A stretch of 64,000 nucleotides of DNA from Streptomyces minutiscleroticus (GCF_014650875.1 NZ_BMVU01000033.1:1-64000); one strand, 5' to 3'; counted from the first letter of the stretch, positions 26,631 to 37,106 are shown. The notes: generated from the letters alone by a model not told the origin. Numbers and translations: made by a program.

Positions 26631-27476
26631 TCAGGGCAGCAGGCCCGTCCGCCGGGCCGCCACCACCGCCTCCAGGCGCGTGTGCGCGCCCAGCTTCCGC
26701 ATCGCCGAGCGCAGATACGCCTTCACCGTCTCCGGGCGCAGCCCCAGCCGGTCGGCGGCCGCCGCGTTGGTCGCGCCCGCGGCGACGCACACCAGCACGT
26801 CCACCTCGCGCGGGGCCAGCCGCACCTCGGGGACCGGGAGGGCGGACGGCGGGGCGGCCGCCAGCTTCCCGCACGCCGCGAGGACCTGCGCGCGCAGGTC
26901 CGCGTCCGCGATCCGCGGCGCGAGCGCCCGCAGCTCCGCGTGGGCCTCCCGCACCCGCTCCCACGCCGCGCCCGCCGCGTGGCCAGGCTCCCGGGCCGCC
27001 GCCAGCAGGCCGTGCGCCTCGTCCTGTACGACCAGCGCCTGTTCGACGTCCCGCGCCGCCTCCACGGCCGCGCTCAGCGTGCGGTCGCCCAGCGGCTGCG
27101 CCGTGCGCAGGGCGGCGTACAGCACGCCGCGCACCCGGCGGCGCACCACGACCGGCACCGCCAGTACCGAGCGCAGCCCCTCCGCCGCGACCGCCGCGTC
27201 GTACTCGTGGCTGATGCGCCGCGAGGCGGAGTAGTCGGTCACCGCGCACGGCCTGGCGAGGGCCACGGCCTTGCCGCCGAGCCCGTTGCCCGACGACACC
27301 GCCAGCGCGCGCAGCGCCGCCGTGCCCGTGCCGCTCAACTCGCTGATCCGCACCTGCGGACGCCCGGCCTCCACCAGCCCGCCGAAGGCGACCGGCAGCC
27401 CCGTCGCCCGCCTCAGCCGCAGCAGGGCGCCCCGCATCCCCGCCGACTCGGCGCACGCCTGGATGTTCGCCGCCAC
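26631..27476 (-). CDS. LuxR-type regulator with GAF-like domain
   Basis: The 281-residue product has a GAF-like sensor domain (about residues 15-150, with VLAVPVVVRRRVRGVLYAAL) and a C-terminal LuxR helix-turn-helix (about 218-275, with LAPREVDVLVCVAAGATNAA and GLRPETVKAYLRSAMRKLGA). AAAGGA lies before GTG 27476. It is divergent from the acyl-CoA synthetase pair across 229 bp and is the obvious candidate for their control, probably sensing a small aromatic or acyl compound through the GAF domain. The ligand is unknown. Confidence 0.9.
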   Translation of the reverse strand: MAANIQACAESAGMRGALLRLRRATGLPVAFGGLVEAGRPQVRISELSGTGTAALRALAVSSGNGLGGKAVALARPCAVTDYSASRRISHEYDAAVAAEGLRSVLAVPVVVRRRVRGVLYAALRTAQPLGDRTLSAAVEAARDVEQALVVQDEAHGLLAAAREPGHAAGAAWERVREAHAELRALAPRIADADLRAQVLAACGKLAAAPPSALPVPEVRLAPREVDVLVCVAAGATNAAAADRLGLRPETVKAYLRSAMRKLGAHTRLEAVVAARRTGLLP

Positions 27477-27499
27477 GTGCTCGTCCTTTCGCCGCGGCC

Positions 27500-27517
27500 C
27501 ACCCCCGTCCGGGGGTG
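27500..27517. promoter_or_regulatory. Palindrome in the divergent synthetase/regulator spacer
   Basis: CACCCCC-GTCC-GGGGGTG lies between the LuxR/GAF gene and the acyl-CoA synthetase operon, just upstream of a second inverted pattern GTGA-N8-TCAC. Either could be an operator for the LuxR/GAF protein. Confidence 0.35.
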
Positions 27518-27705
27518 GTGAGATCTACGTCACGGATTACACGATGTCAGGGAGCCGCCCGGCAATGGCCGGAACCGAGTGGAGCGAGCCGCAGGGGCGT
27601 GTCGGTGTCGAGAGGTCGAGCGTCGGAGGCCGGAGGGCCCGGTGCGGCCGGGCTCCCGGCACGGCTGGAGCGCCCCGTGGCGATCGACCGGAAAGAAGGG
27701 GACAG

Positions 27706-29376
27706 ATGACGACGGCGACGGAGCACTTCCGCAGCGCCCGTGACTTCCTGCTGCAGCACCGCGAGGACTACGCCACGGCGTACGAGCACTTCGCCTGGCC
27801 CCGTCCGGAGACCTTCAACTGGGCGCTCGACTGGTTCGACGTCATCGCCCGGGGCAACGACCGGACCGCCCTGCACATCGCCGAGGAGGACGGCACGAGC
27901 GCCGCACACTCCTTCGCGGACCTCTCCGAGCGCTCGGACCGCACCGCCAACTGGCTGCGCGAACGGGGCGTGCGGCCCGAGGACCGCGTCCTCGTCATGC
28001 TCGGCAACCAGGTCGAGCTGTGGGAGATCGCGCTCGCCGCGATGAAGCTGCGGGCCGTGGTCATCCCGGCCACCCCGCTGCTCGGCCCGCTCGACCTGCG
28101 CGACCGCGTCGAGCGCGGCCGGGTGGGGCACGTCGTCGTGCGCGCGCAGGACGCCGCCAAGTTCGACGAGGTGCCCGGCGGCTACACCCGGATCGCGGTC
28201 GGCGGCGCCCGGGAGGGCTGGCTGGCGTACGAGGACGCGTACGCCGCCCCCGCCGCCTTCGAGCCGGACGGCGTCACCCGCCCGGACGATCCGCTGATGC
28301 TGTACTTCACCTCCGGCACCACCGCCCGGCCCAAGCTGGTCGAGCACACCCACGCCTCGTACCCGATCGGGCATCTGACGACGATGTTCTGGATCGGCCT
28401 GCGCCCCGGCGACGTGCACCTCAACATCTCCTCGCCGGGCTGGGCCAAGCACGCCTGGTCCAGCCTCTTCGCCCCCTGGAACGCCGAGGCGACGATCTTC
28501 GTCCACAACTACACGCGCTTCGACCCGGCCCGGCTGATGGCGGAGATGGACCGGGCCGGCGTCACCACCTTCTGCGCGCCGCCCACCGTGTGGCGCATGC
28601 TCATCCAGGCCGACCTGACCCAGCTGCGCACCCCGCCGCGCGAGGCCGTCGCCGCGGGCGAGCCGCTCAACCCCGAGGTCGTCGAGCAGGTGCGGCGGGC
28701 CTGGGGCGTCACCGTCCGGGACGGCTTCGGGCAGACCGAGACCGCCGTGCAGGTCTCCAACAGCCCCGGCCAGCCGCTGAGGACGGGCTCGATGGGGCGG
28801 CCCAGCCCCGGCTACCGCGTCGTCCTGCTCGACCCGGTATCCGGCGAGCCCGGCGTCGAGGAGGGCGAGATCTGCCTGGACCTGTCCGAGCGCCCCGTCG
28901 GCGTGATGACCGGCTACCACGGCGACCCCGACCGCACCGCCGAGGCGATGGCCGGCGGCTACTACCGCACCGGTGACATCGGCTCCCGCGACGCCGACGG
29001 CTACATCACCTACGTCGGCCGGGCCGACGACGTCTTCAAGGCGTCCGACTACAAGATCAGCCCCTTCGAGCTGGAGAGCGCGCTGCTGGAGCACGAGGCC
29101 GTCGCCGAGGCGGCCGTCGTGCCCGCCCCCGACGAGCTGCGGCTCGCCGTGCCGAAGGCGTACGTGGTCCTCGCCGCGGGCTGGGAGCCGGGCCCCGACA
29201 CCGCGAAGGTGCTCTTCGAGCACTCCCGCTCCGTCCTCGCGCCCTACAAGCGCCTGCGCCGCCTGGAGTTCGGCGAGCTGCCCAAGACCGTGTCCGGCAA
29301 GATCCGCCGCATCGAGCTGCGCGAGGCCACGGCCGCGGGCTCCGCCGCCGAGTACCGCGAGGAGGACTTCCGGTGA
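27706..29376 (+). CDS. AMP-binding acyl-CoA synthetase (AcsM/benzoate-type)
   Basis: The 556-residue product is an ANL-superfamily ligase: P-loop YFTSGTTARPK (residues about 200-210), adenylate motif GFGQTE (about 345), YRTGDIG (hinge Asp region) and the catalytic lysine in KTVSGKIRR near the C-terminus. These enzymes activate a carboxylate as acyl-AMP and transfer it to CoA. The sequence resembles medium-chain acyl/benzoyl-CoA synthetases more than acetyl-CoA synthetase. AAAGAAGGGG precedes ATG 27706. Its stop overlaps the next start (GTGA). It probably acts with the second synthetase under the divergent LuxR/GAF regulator. Confidence 0.9.
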   Translation: MTTATEHFRSARDFLLQHREDYATAYEHFAWPRPETFNWALDWFDVIARGNDRTALHIAEEDGTSAAHSFADLSERSDRTANWLRERGVRPEDRVLVMLGNQVELWEIALAAMKLRAVVIPATPLLGPLDLRDRVERGRVGHVVVRAQDAAKFDEVPGGYTRIAVGGAREGWLAYEDAYAAPAAFEPDGVTRPDDPLMLYFTSGTTARPKLVEHTHASYPIGHLTTMFWIGLRPGDVHLNISSPGWAKHAWSSLFAPWNAEATIFVHNYTRFDPARLMAEMDRAGVTTFCAPPTVWRMLIQADLTQLRTPPREAVAAGEPLNPEVVEQVRRAWGVTVRDGFGQTETAVQVSNSPGQPLRTGSMGRPSPGYRVVLLDPVSGEPGVEEGEICLDLSERPVGVMTGYHGDPDRTAEAMAGGYYRTGDIGSRDADGYITYVGRADDVFKASDYKISPFELESALLEHEAVAEAAVVPAPDELRLAVPKAYVVLAAGWEPGPDTAKVLFEHSRSVLAPYKRLRRLEFGELPKTVSGKIRRIELREATAAGSAAEYREEDFR

Positions 29377-31016
29377 GCGAGCCTCTGACCGCGGAGACAG
29401 CCACGGCCTCGTCCGCGCGGTCGTACGCGCACGGGACCAGTGACACGCCCCTGCTCGGTGACACCATCGGCGCGAACCTCGACCGCGCGGTCGCCGCGTT
29501 CCCGGAGCGCGACGCGCTCGTGGACGTGCCGTCGGGACGCCGCTGGACCTACGCCGAGTTCGGCGCCGCCGTCGACGAGGTCGCCCTCGGCCTGCTGGCC
29601 AGGGGCGTGGAGAAGGGCGACCGCGTCGGCATCTGGGCGGTCAACTGCCCCGAGTGGGTGCTCGTGCAGTACGCCACCGCCCGCATCGGCGCGATCATGG
29701 TCAACATCAACCCGGCCTACCGCGCGCACGAGCTGGAGTACGTGCTGCGGCAGGCCGGGATCTCCGTCCTGGTCGCCTCCCTCGCGCACAAGGGCAGCGA
29801 CTACCGTGCCCTGGTCGAGCAGGTGCGCGGCGCGTGCCCCACCCTGCGCGAGACGGTGTACATCGGGGACCCGGGCTGGGACGCGCTCGTCGCGGGCGGC
29901 GCGGACGTCCCGCGCGAGCGCCTCGCGGCCCGCGCCGCCGGGCTGAGCTGCGACGACCCGGTCAACATCCAGTACACCTCGGGCACCACCGGTTTCCCGA
30001 AGGGCGCCACGCTCTCCCACCACAACATCCTCAACAACGGCTACTGGGTGGGCCGCACGGTCGGCTACACCGAGCAGGACCGGGTCTGCCTGCCCGTGCC
30101 CTTCTACCACTGCTTCGGCATGGTCATGGGCAACCTGGGCGCCACCTCCCACGGTGCCTGCATCGTGATCCCGGCGCCGTCCTTCGAACCGGCCGCCACC
30201 CTGCGCGCGGTGGAGCGGGAGCGCTGCACCTCGCTGTACGGCGTGCCGACCATGTTCATCGCCGAGCTGAACCTGCCGGACTTCGCCTCGTACGACCTGT
30301 CCTCGCTGCGCACCGGCATCATGGCGGGCTCGCCCTGCCCGGTGGAGGTGATGAAGCGGGTCGTCGCCGAGATGCACATGGCGGAGGTGTCCATCTGCTA
30401 CGGCATGACCGAGACCTCCCCGGTGTCGCTGCAGACCCGGCGCGACGACGACCTGGAGCACCGCACCGGCACCGTCGGCCGCGTCCTGCCGCACATCGAG
30501 GTCAAGGTCGTCGACCCCGTCACCGGCGTCACCCTGCCGCGCGAGTCGCCGGGCGAGCTGTGCACCCGCGGCTACAGCGTGATGCTCGGCTACTGGGACG
30601 AGCCGGAGAGGACCGCCGAGGCGGTGGACCCCGGGCGCTGGATGCACACCGGCGACCTGGCGGTCATGCAGGAGGACGGCTACGTGCGGATCGTCGGCCG
30701 CATCAAGGACATGATCATCCGCGGTGGCGAGAACGTCTATCCGCGCGAGATCGAGGAGTTCCTGTACGCGCATCCGAAGATCGCCGACGTGCAGGTGGTC
30801 GGCGTGCCGCACGAGCGGTACGGCGAGGAGGTGCTGGCCTGCGTCGTCCCGCGCGACCCGGCCGACCCGCCCACCCTGGAGGAGGTGCGGGAGTTCTGCG
30901 GCGGCAGGCTGGCCCACTACAAGGTCCCCAGCAGACTGGAGATCCTGGAGACCTTCCCCATGACCGTCTCGGGGAAGGTGCGCAAGGTCGAACTGCGGCA
31001 GCGCTACACCGGCTAG
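29373..31016 (+). CDS. AMP-binding fatty acyl-CoA synthetase (ACSF2/FadD-like)
   Basis: The 547-residue product has the ANL motifs YTSGTTGFPKGAT, YGMTETSP, the YMHTGDLA-type Asp, GRIKDMIIRGGENVYPREIE and the terminal MTVSGKVRK lysine. The IRGGENVYP form is typical of ACSF2/FadD-like fatty acid ligases acting on medium or long chains. The GTG start overlaps the preceding synthetase stop by four bases, so both are co-translated. Having two different ligases in one operon suggests related substrates, or a side-chain plus core acid, but no beta-oxidation genes are adjacent. Confidence 0.92.
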   Translation: MSEPLTAETATASSARSYAHGTSDTPLLGDTIGANLDRAVAAFPERDALVDVPSGRRWTYAEFGAAVDEVALGLLARGVEKGDRVGIWAVNCPEWVLVQYATARIGAIMVNINPAYRAHELEYVLRQAGISVLVASLAHKGSDYRALVEQVRGACPTLRETVYIGDPGWDALVAGGADVPRERLAARAAGLSCDDPVNIQYTSGTTGFPKGATLSHHNILNNGYWVGRTVGYTEQDRVCLPVPFYHCFGMVMGNLGATSHGACIVIPAPSFEPAATLRAVERERCTSLYGVPTMFIAELNLPDFASYDLSSLRTGIMAGSPCPVEVMKRVVAEMHMAEVSICYGMTETSPVSLQTRRDDDLEHRTGTVGRVLPHIEVKVVDPVTGVTLPRESPGELCTRGYSVMLGYWDEPERTAEAVDPGRWMHTGDLAVMQEDGYVRIVGRIKDMIIRGGENVYPREIEEFLYAHPKIADVQVVGVPHERYGEEVLACVVPRDPADPPTLEEVREFCGGRLAHYKVPSRLEILETFPMTVSGKVRKVELRQRYTG

Positions 31017-31046
31017 CGCCACGGGCCGCGGAACCGGCCGGCGGAC

Positions 31047-32123
31047 TCACGCCCCCGCGGCGGCGAGCGCGTCGGCCGGTTCGTTCACCGGCCGCGGGGT
31101 GCCGGTGAGGTCCAGGACGAACAGCGGGACGCCCAGCGCGTCGGCCCGCTCGCGGGCGTCCCGCGCGTACCCGGCCAGCGAGAAGTAGACGCACGCCGCG
31201 GACTCCGTCATCGCCGTCAGCCACAGGCACTCCACGTCGCGCAGCGTGGCCGGCCGGACCTCCGGGTCGACCTGCGCCACGAGGCCGGGGGCGGCCAGCC
31301 CGATCCCCGAGGGCGGCCGCTGGTCGGCCCGGCGGATGTCGTGGTGGCCGAGCCAGCGCAGGTAGAGCGCGGCCGCGGTCACCGCGTCGCGGGCGGTGCG
31401 GATCGCCACCGGCCGGAAGGCCGGGCGGGACGCGGGCACGGGTGCGGACGCGGGTACGGGTGCTGCGGTACGGGGGAGCGGCACACGCGCGGAGACGGTG
31501 GGTCCGGCGGGCCCGCCGGCCGCGGCGGGACGGTCCTCCGCACCGGCGCTCCCCGCCCCGGCCCGCGCCGACGCGGCGTCCCCCGCCGCGGTGTCCGCGG
31601 TCTTTTCCGGCGCGGTGGGACCCGGTGCCCGGTCCTCCGGGACCGGTCCCTCCGGCGCCGTACCGCGGTTCGTCGTACCGCCGTCCGCCGTACCGCGGTT
31701 CGTCGTGGCACCGCCCGGCCCGATGCCCTCCGGCCCGCTGTTCCCGCCCCCGTCCCCGTCCCTGTCCCCGTCCCTGGTCGCCGCCGGCTGGCCGTGCGCG
31801 GGTGTGTGGCCGCCCGCCGGGCCGGCCGGTGCCACCGGGACGCGCAGCACGACGCCGCACGGGCAGTCCAGTTCCGGCCGGGGCCACTGGCCCGTGTCGC
31901 CACAGGTCGCGCAGCGGACCGCGACCCAGTCCTCCTGCCACGTGCGGTGCGTGACCACCCGCGGGTCCGCGCGGGGGTCGAGCGGCGGTGCGACGGGGAC
32001 GCCGCACCGGCAGGGGTAGGAGGGGGCGGCGTAGAGGTGCTCGCGTCCGCAGACGGGGCACCGCACCGGCACGCTCTCGGCCATGGACCCACTCCCGGAG
32101 GTGATGGCGGGCTGCACGTCCAT
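31047..32123 (-). CDS. Zinc-ribbon protein with restriction-endonuclease-like C-terminal region
   Basis: The 358-residue product begins with two CxxC zinc-ribbon-like elements (VRCPVCGREH, CRCG and CATCGDTGQW, CPCG within the first ~95 residues), has a Gly/Pro/Thr-rich disordered linker (about 100-225, with two GTTNRGTA-type repeats), and a C-terminal alpha/beta region (about 235-350) that looks like the Mrr-like endonuclease fold common in Streptomyces hypothetical proteins. Catalytic residues are not clear. GGAGG at 6 nt supports ATG 32123; ATG 32084 with GGGAG is an alternative. It is convergent with the synthetase operon and divergent from gcl. Confidence 0.7.
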   Translation of the reverse strand: MDVQPAITSGSGSMAESVPVRCPVCGREHLYAAPSYPCRCGVPVAPPLDPRADPRVVTHRTWQEDWVAVRCATCGDTGQWPRPELDCPCGVVLRVPVAPAGPAGGHTPAHGQPAATRDGDRDGDGGGNSGPEGIGPGGATTNRGTADGGTTNRGTAPEGPVPEDRAPGPTAPEKTADTAAGDAASARAGAGSAGAEDRPAAAGGPAGPTVSARVPLPRTAAPVPASAPVPASRPAFRPVAIRTARDAVTAAALYLRWLGHHDIRRADQRPPSGIGLAAPGLVAQVDPEVRPATLRDVECLWLTAMTESAACVYFSLAGYARDARERADALGVPLFVLDLTGTPRPVNEPADALAAAGA

Positions 32124-32204
32124 CGTGCCCCTCCGCCGGGGCCCGCGTCATCGGAACGGCCCTTCCCGCCGCCTTGACGCACTGAGGACCCCCACCTACA
32201 TTGC

Positions 32205-32240
32205 TTCCATATAGCAGAAGATAGTTTCCGTAATACGGAA
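32205..32240 (+). promoter_or_regulatory. Two AllR-type boxes in the gcl promoter
   Basis: Box 1 at 32205-32219 is TTCC-N7-AGAA; box 2 at 32226-32240 is TTCC-GTAATAC-GGAA, inside a perfect 17-bp palindrome (32225-32241). They start exactly 21 bp apart. A likely -10, TAGTTT (32222-32227), begins 2 nt after box 1. The same geometry recurs at hyi, aceB and allR, so an IclR-type repressor bound to both boxes would cover the -10. Confidence 0.8.
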
Positions 32241-32310
32241 AATTCGATCGATGCTTCCCGCAGGGGCGCGACGGGAGCGCGACGTTCCGAGGCCGAAGCA
32301 GGAGGACGCA

Positions 32311-34095
<1,785 letters not shown>

Positions 34096-34121
34096 CGGCC
34101 CGTCACCTCACTGCGACCGCC

Positions 34122-34157
34122 GTCCCGTTCCCCTTTTCATGACGCCGGGAACGGGAC
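34122..34157. terminator. Bidirectional terminator after gcl
   Basis: A perfect 11-bp stem (GTCCCGTTCCC / GGGAACGGGAC) with a T-containing loop lies between the convergent gcl gene and the leftward gene ending at 34170. Confidence 0.8.
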
Positions 34158-34169
34158 CGCGACCGGTTC

Positions 34170-34847
34170 TCAGTCCGAGCCGCCCCCGCCTCCGCCGCCC
34201 CCGAAGCCGTGGTCCGATCCGTGGTCCGAGTCGTCCGCCAGTCTGTGCCACACGCGGTCGGTGTCACCACCGCCCCAGGAGTGCGGCAGGAGCGCGTCGT
34301 CGGGCCCGCGCCGCTCCAGCAGGCCCGAGCGCGTGACGAACCGCGGCGCCGCGGCCCTCAGCGCCGCGTCCCCGTGGACGGCGGCCATGAGGACGAGGTC
34401 GTCCACGGCGCGGCCCGCCGTTGCCGGTGCCCCGTCGGGACCGGTGGCGGGCAGGGGCAGCCGGGCCCGCAGATCCGTGAGCAGCCGCCGCCCCGCCCGG
34501 GTCCGGCCGGGCGGCAGCACGCGCACGAGCCCCGCGGCGACGGCGTCGTCCCGCAGTTCGCCCACCGCGCGCAGCACGCCCGGCCGCCGCAGCAGCTCCC
34601 GTACGCTCGAGGTCCGGTGCAGCGCGCCGTGCACCGCCCGCTCGAAGGGGTGCGCCCGCGGGTCCACGGGCGCACCCGTGGCGCGCAGGGTGCCCGGCCG
34701 GGCGGACTTGACGGCGCCCCGCAGATGCAGCGCGAGCGCGGCGGTCTGCACGGCGGCGCGGGCACCGCCCCGCACCAGCGCGACCGCGTACGGGTCCCGG
34801 TGCGGCGCCGTGGCCTCGTCCCGGCGCGGCGTCGTGGCCTCGTCCAT
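34170..34847 (-). CDS. TIGR04222-like protein with Gly-rich tail
   Basis: The 225-residue product begins MDEATTPRRDEA, carries DPYAVALVRGGARAAVQTAA at about residues 20-40, which matches the N-terminal region of TIGR04222 proteins, and ends in a poly-Gly stretch followed by SD, as those proteins do. Usual members have membrane segments between these parts; here no long hydrophobic stretch is evident, so it may be a soluble variant. Function is unknown. AGGGGG before ATG 34847 supports the start. A 23-bp palindrome lies 125 bp upstream. Confidence 0.6.
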   Translation of the reverse strand: MDEATTPRRDEATAPHRDPYAVALVRGGARAAVQTAALALHLRGAVKSARPGTLRATGAPVDPRAHPFERAVHGALHRTSSVRELLRRPGVLRAVGELRDDAVAAGLVRVLPPGRTRAGRRLLTDLRARLPLPATGPDGAPATAGRAVDDLVLMAAVHGDAALRAAAPRFVTRSGLLERRGPDDALLPHSWGGGDTDRVWHRLADDSDHGSDHGFGGGGGGGGSD

Positions 34848-34971
34848 GGTGAACACCCCCTGGCACGGAGCCCGCCGCCCCCGTGCCGGCGGGTTCCGTG
34901 TGCCGAGGATGTGCCCGCGGGCAGGGGTGGCCGAAGCCTTCCGGCGCGTGTTCAGAGGTTGATTTGAGCAT

Positions 34972-34994
34972 TTCGTACGTGAAGTACGCACGAA
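34972..34994. promoter_or_regulatory. 23-bp near-perfect palindrome, candidate operator
   Basis: TTCGTACGT-GAAGT-ACGCACGAA pairs at 8 of 9 positions per arm and is followed by further TACG repeats to 35002. It is the only AT-rich patch in the 353-bp spacer 34848-35200 and lies upstream of the leftward TIGR04222-like gene. The rest of the spacer holds the glxR terminator and no gene. Confidence 0.5.
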
Positions 34995-35153
34995 TACGTA
35001 CGCAGGCCGGGGTGACGGGGAGCGGTGGGGGCGACGGGAGGGGTGCGGGGGAAGGCCGGGAACGGCGGCGGGGCGCGGGGTTCCGGGCGGCGCCGCCGCT
35101 CGGGCGCGACGGAACAGGTGTCAGCGGCGGTGCCGCCCGGAAGCTCGGGGCAG

Positions 35154-35181
35154 CGGGCGGCCGGCGTCGTCCGGCCGCCCG
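35154..35181 (-). terminator. Hairpin terminator of the hyi-glxR operon
   Basis: A perfect 11-bp stem (CGGGCGGCCGG / CCGGCCGCCCG) with a 6-nt loop sits 19 bp beyond the stop of the reductase gene. Confidence 0.75.
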
Positions 35182-35200
35182 GAGGGGCGAGGGGCTGCCG

Positions 35201-36094
35201 TCAGACCTCCGCCCCGGAGAGGCGCTCCACGCCGCGCAGCAGGGCGGAGTGGTCCAGGCCGCCGTCGCCCTGGGCGCGCAGCGCGGCGACCAGCTGGGCG
35301 ACCACGGCGCCCACCGGCAGCGCGGCGCCGACCGCGCGGGCGGCGTCCGTGACGATGCCCATGTCCTTGTGGTGCAGGTCGATCCGGAAGCCCGGCCCGA
35401 AGTCGCGGCCGAGGAAGTTGTCCCTCTTGCGGGTCAGCACGGTGGAGCCGGCGAGGCCGCCGTCGAGCACGTCGAGCGCGGCCGCCAGGTCGACGCCCGA
35501 CTTCTCCAGGAAGACGACGGCCTCGGCGCACGCCTGGATGTTCACGGCCACGATCAGCTGGTTGGCCGCCTTCACGGTCTGGCCCGAGCCGTGCGGACCG
35601 CACAGCACGATGGTCCGGCCGAGCGCCTCGAGGACCGGCCGGGCCTCGTCGAAGTCGGCCCGCTCGCCGCCGACCATGATCGACAGCACCGCCTCCACGG
35701 CCCCGGCCTCGCCGCCGGACACCGGCGCGTCCAGCACCCGCACGCCCTTCTCCCGCGCGGCCCGGGCCAGGTCGACCGAGGTCTGCGGGGTGATGGACGA
35801 CATGTCGATCAGCAGGGCGCCGGCCCGGACGTTCTCCAGGACGCCGTCGGGCCCGTACGCCACGGCCTCGACCTGCGGGGAGGCGGGCACCATGGTGATC
35901 ACGACGTCGGCGTCCCGCACGGCCTCGGCGACCGACCCGGCGGCGGTGCCCCCGGCCGCGGCGAGGCGGTCCAGCTTGTCCCGCTCCAGGGTGTAGCCGG
36001 TGACGTCGTACCCGGCCTCGACCAGGTTCTCCGACATGGGCGAGCCCATGATGCCGAGCCCGATCCAGGCGATCTTGGGGAGATTGCTGCTCAT
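35201..36094 (-). CDS. glxR: 2-hydroxy-3-oxopropionate (tartronate semialdehyde) reductase
   Basis: The 297-residue product is a beta-hydroxyacid dehydrogenase. It has the N-terminal NAD(P) fold IAWIGLGIMGSPMSENL (residues 8-24), the substrate motif DAPVSGGEAGA (about 121-131) and the catalytic lysine in GSGQTVKAANQLIV (Lys ~171). It reduces tartronate semialdehyde made by glyoxylate carboligase to glycerate. It lies 172 bp downstream of hydroxypyruvate isomerase on the same strand, with a 15-bp minisatellite in the gap, and probably shares its AllR-controlled promoter. GAGAGG before the ATG supports the start. Confidence 0.94.
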   Translation of the reverse strand: MSSNLPKIAWIGLGIMGSPMSENLVEAGYDVTGYTLERDKLDRLAAAGGTAAGSVAEAVRDADVVITMVPASPQVEAVAYGPDGVLENVRAGALLIDMSSITPQTSVDLARAAREKGVRVLDAPVSGGEAGAVEAVLSIMVGGERADFDEARPVLEALGRTIVLCGPHGSGQTVKAANQLIVAVNIQACAEAVVFLEKSGVDLAAALDVLDGGLAGSTVLTRKRDNFLGRDFGPGFRIDLHHKDMGIVTDAARAVGAALPVGAVVAQLVAALRAQGDGGLDHSALLRGVERLSGAEV

Positions 36095-36141
36095 CGAGGT
36101 GCCTCTCCTGCCTCTCTGACTGCTCGAAGACTGCTCGGATC

Positions 36142-36240
36142 GAGGTGCGTCGGTGCGGTGGTGCGTCGGTGCGGTGGTGCGAGGTGCGTCGGTCCGAGGT
36201 GCGTCGGTCCGAGGTGCGTCGGTCCGAGGTGCGCCGGTAC
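36142..36240. repeat. 15-bp minisatellite between hyi and glxR
   Basis: At 36181-36240 four copies of GAGGTGCGTCGGTCC (the last with two changes) lie head to tail. The preceding 36142-36180 has two related copies with GGTGCGTCGGTGC. The array fills most of the intra-operon gap. Confidence 0.93.
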
Positions 36241-36266
36241 GCGGGGAGAGGGGCGTACGCCGCGGG

Positions 36267-37106
36267 TCAGCGGGCCGCGCGGGCCGCCGCCGGGAGCCAG
36301 TCGAAGGTCTGCGCGCTCGGGCGGTCGCCCGGCTTGTACTCCAGGCCCACCCAGCCGTCGTACCCCGCCTCGCGGAGCCGGTCGAGCAGGTCCTCCAGCG
36401 GCAGCGACCCCGTGCCGGGGGCGCCCCGCCCGGGGTTGTCGGCGATCTGGACGTGCCCCGTGCGGGCGGCGTACCGGTCGATCACCGCGGGCAGGTCCTC
36501 GCCGTTGACCGACAGGTGGTACAGGTCCATCAGGAACCGGGCGTTGCCCAGGCCGCTCGCCTCGTCGACCCGGTCGGCGAGCTCGACGCCCGCGGCCGCG
36601 GTCACCAGCGGGTAGTGCGGGGACTCCGGCGCGTTGAGCGTCTCGATCAGCAGGACCGCGCCGATCCGGTCGGCCGCGCGGGCCGCCAGGACGAGGTTCT
36701 CCAGGGCGAGGGCGTCCTGGGCGGCCGGGTCGGCGCCCTCGACGCGGTTGCCGTACAGGGCGTTGAGCGCGCCGCAGCCGAGCGAACCGGCGAAGTCCGC
36801 CGCCGCGTCGATGTTCGCGCGGAACCGCGCGGACTCCTCGCCGGGCACCGACAGCGCGCCCCGGTCGGGCCCGGGCAGCCGGCCGGCGTAGAGGTTCAGG
36901 CCCACCAGCCGGACGCCCGCGTCCTCGATCGCCCGCCTCAGGGCGTCGAGCTCGGCCCGGTCCGGGACCGGGGTGTCGACCCAGGGCCACCACAGCTCGA
37001 CCGCGCCGAAGCCGGCCGCGGCGGCGGCCGCGGGCCGCCGGAGCAGCGGCAGTTCCGTGAAGAGGATCGACAGGTTGACGTCGAAGCGCTGGTCGGCGAA
37101 GCCCAT
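36267..37106 (-). CDS. hyi: Hydroxypyruvate isomerase (TIM barrel)
   Basis: The 279-residue product is a xylose-isomerase-like TIM barrel of the Hyi family. It starts RFDVNLSILFTELPLLRRPA, with VELWWPW near 35 and the metal-binding Glu/Asp/His set in LIETLNAPESPHY (about 149), FLMDLYHLSVNG (about 185), HVQIADNPGRGAPGTG (about 215) and GLEYKP (about 260). It interconverts hydroxypyruvate and tartronate semialdehyde. ATG 37106 fits the family start, and AAGGAG lies 11 nt upstream. It heads the hyi-glxR operon and has tandem AllR-type boxes in its promoter. Confidence 0.93.
   Translation of the reverse strand: MGFADQRFDVNLSILFTELPLLRRPAAAAAAGFGAVELWWPWVDTPVPDRAELDALRRAIEDAGVRLVGLNLYAGRLPGPDRGALSVPGEESARFRANIDAAADFAGSLGCGALNALYGNRVEGADPAAQDALALENLVLAARAADRIGAVLLIETLNAPESPHYPLVTAAAGVELADRVDEASGLGNARFLMDLYHLSVNGEDLPAVIDRYAARTGHVQIADNPGRGAPGTGSLPLEDLLDRLREAGYDGWVGLEYKPGDRPSAQTFDWLPAAARAAR

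Noticed and set aside
27520..27540. CRP site suggested by GTGA and TCAC half-sites
   Set aside because: The half-sites are 8 bp apart rather than the 6 bp of CRP sites.
36181..36240. Repeat array as a possible CRISPR
   Set aside because: Units are contiguous 15-mers without spacers, and no cas genes are in the window.
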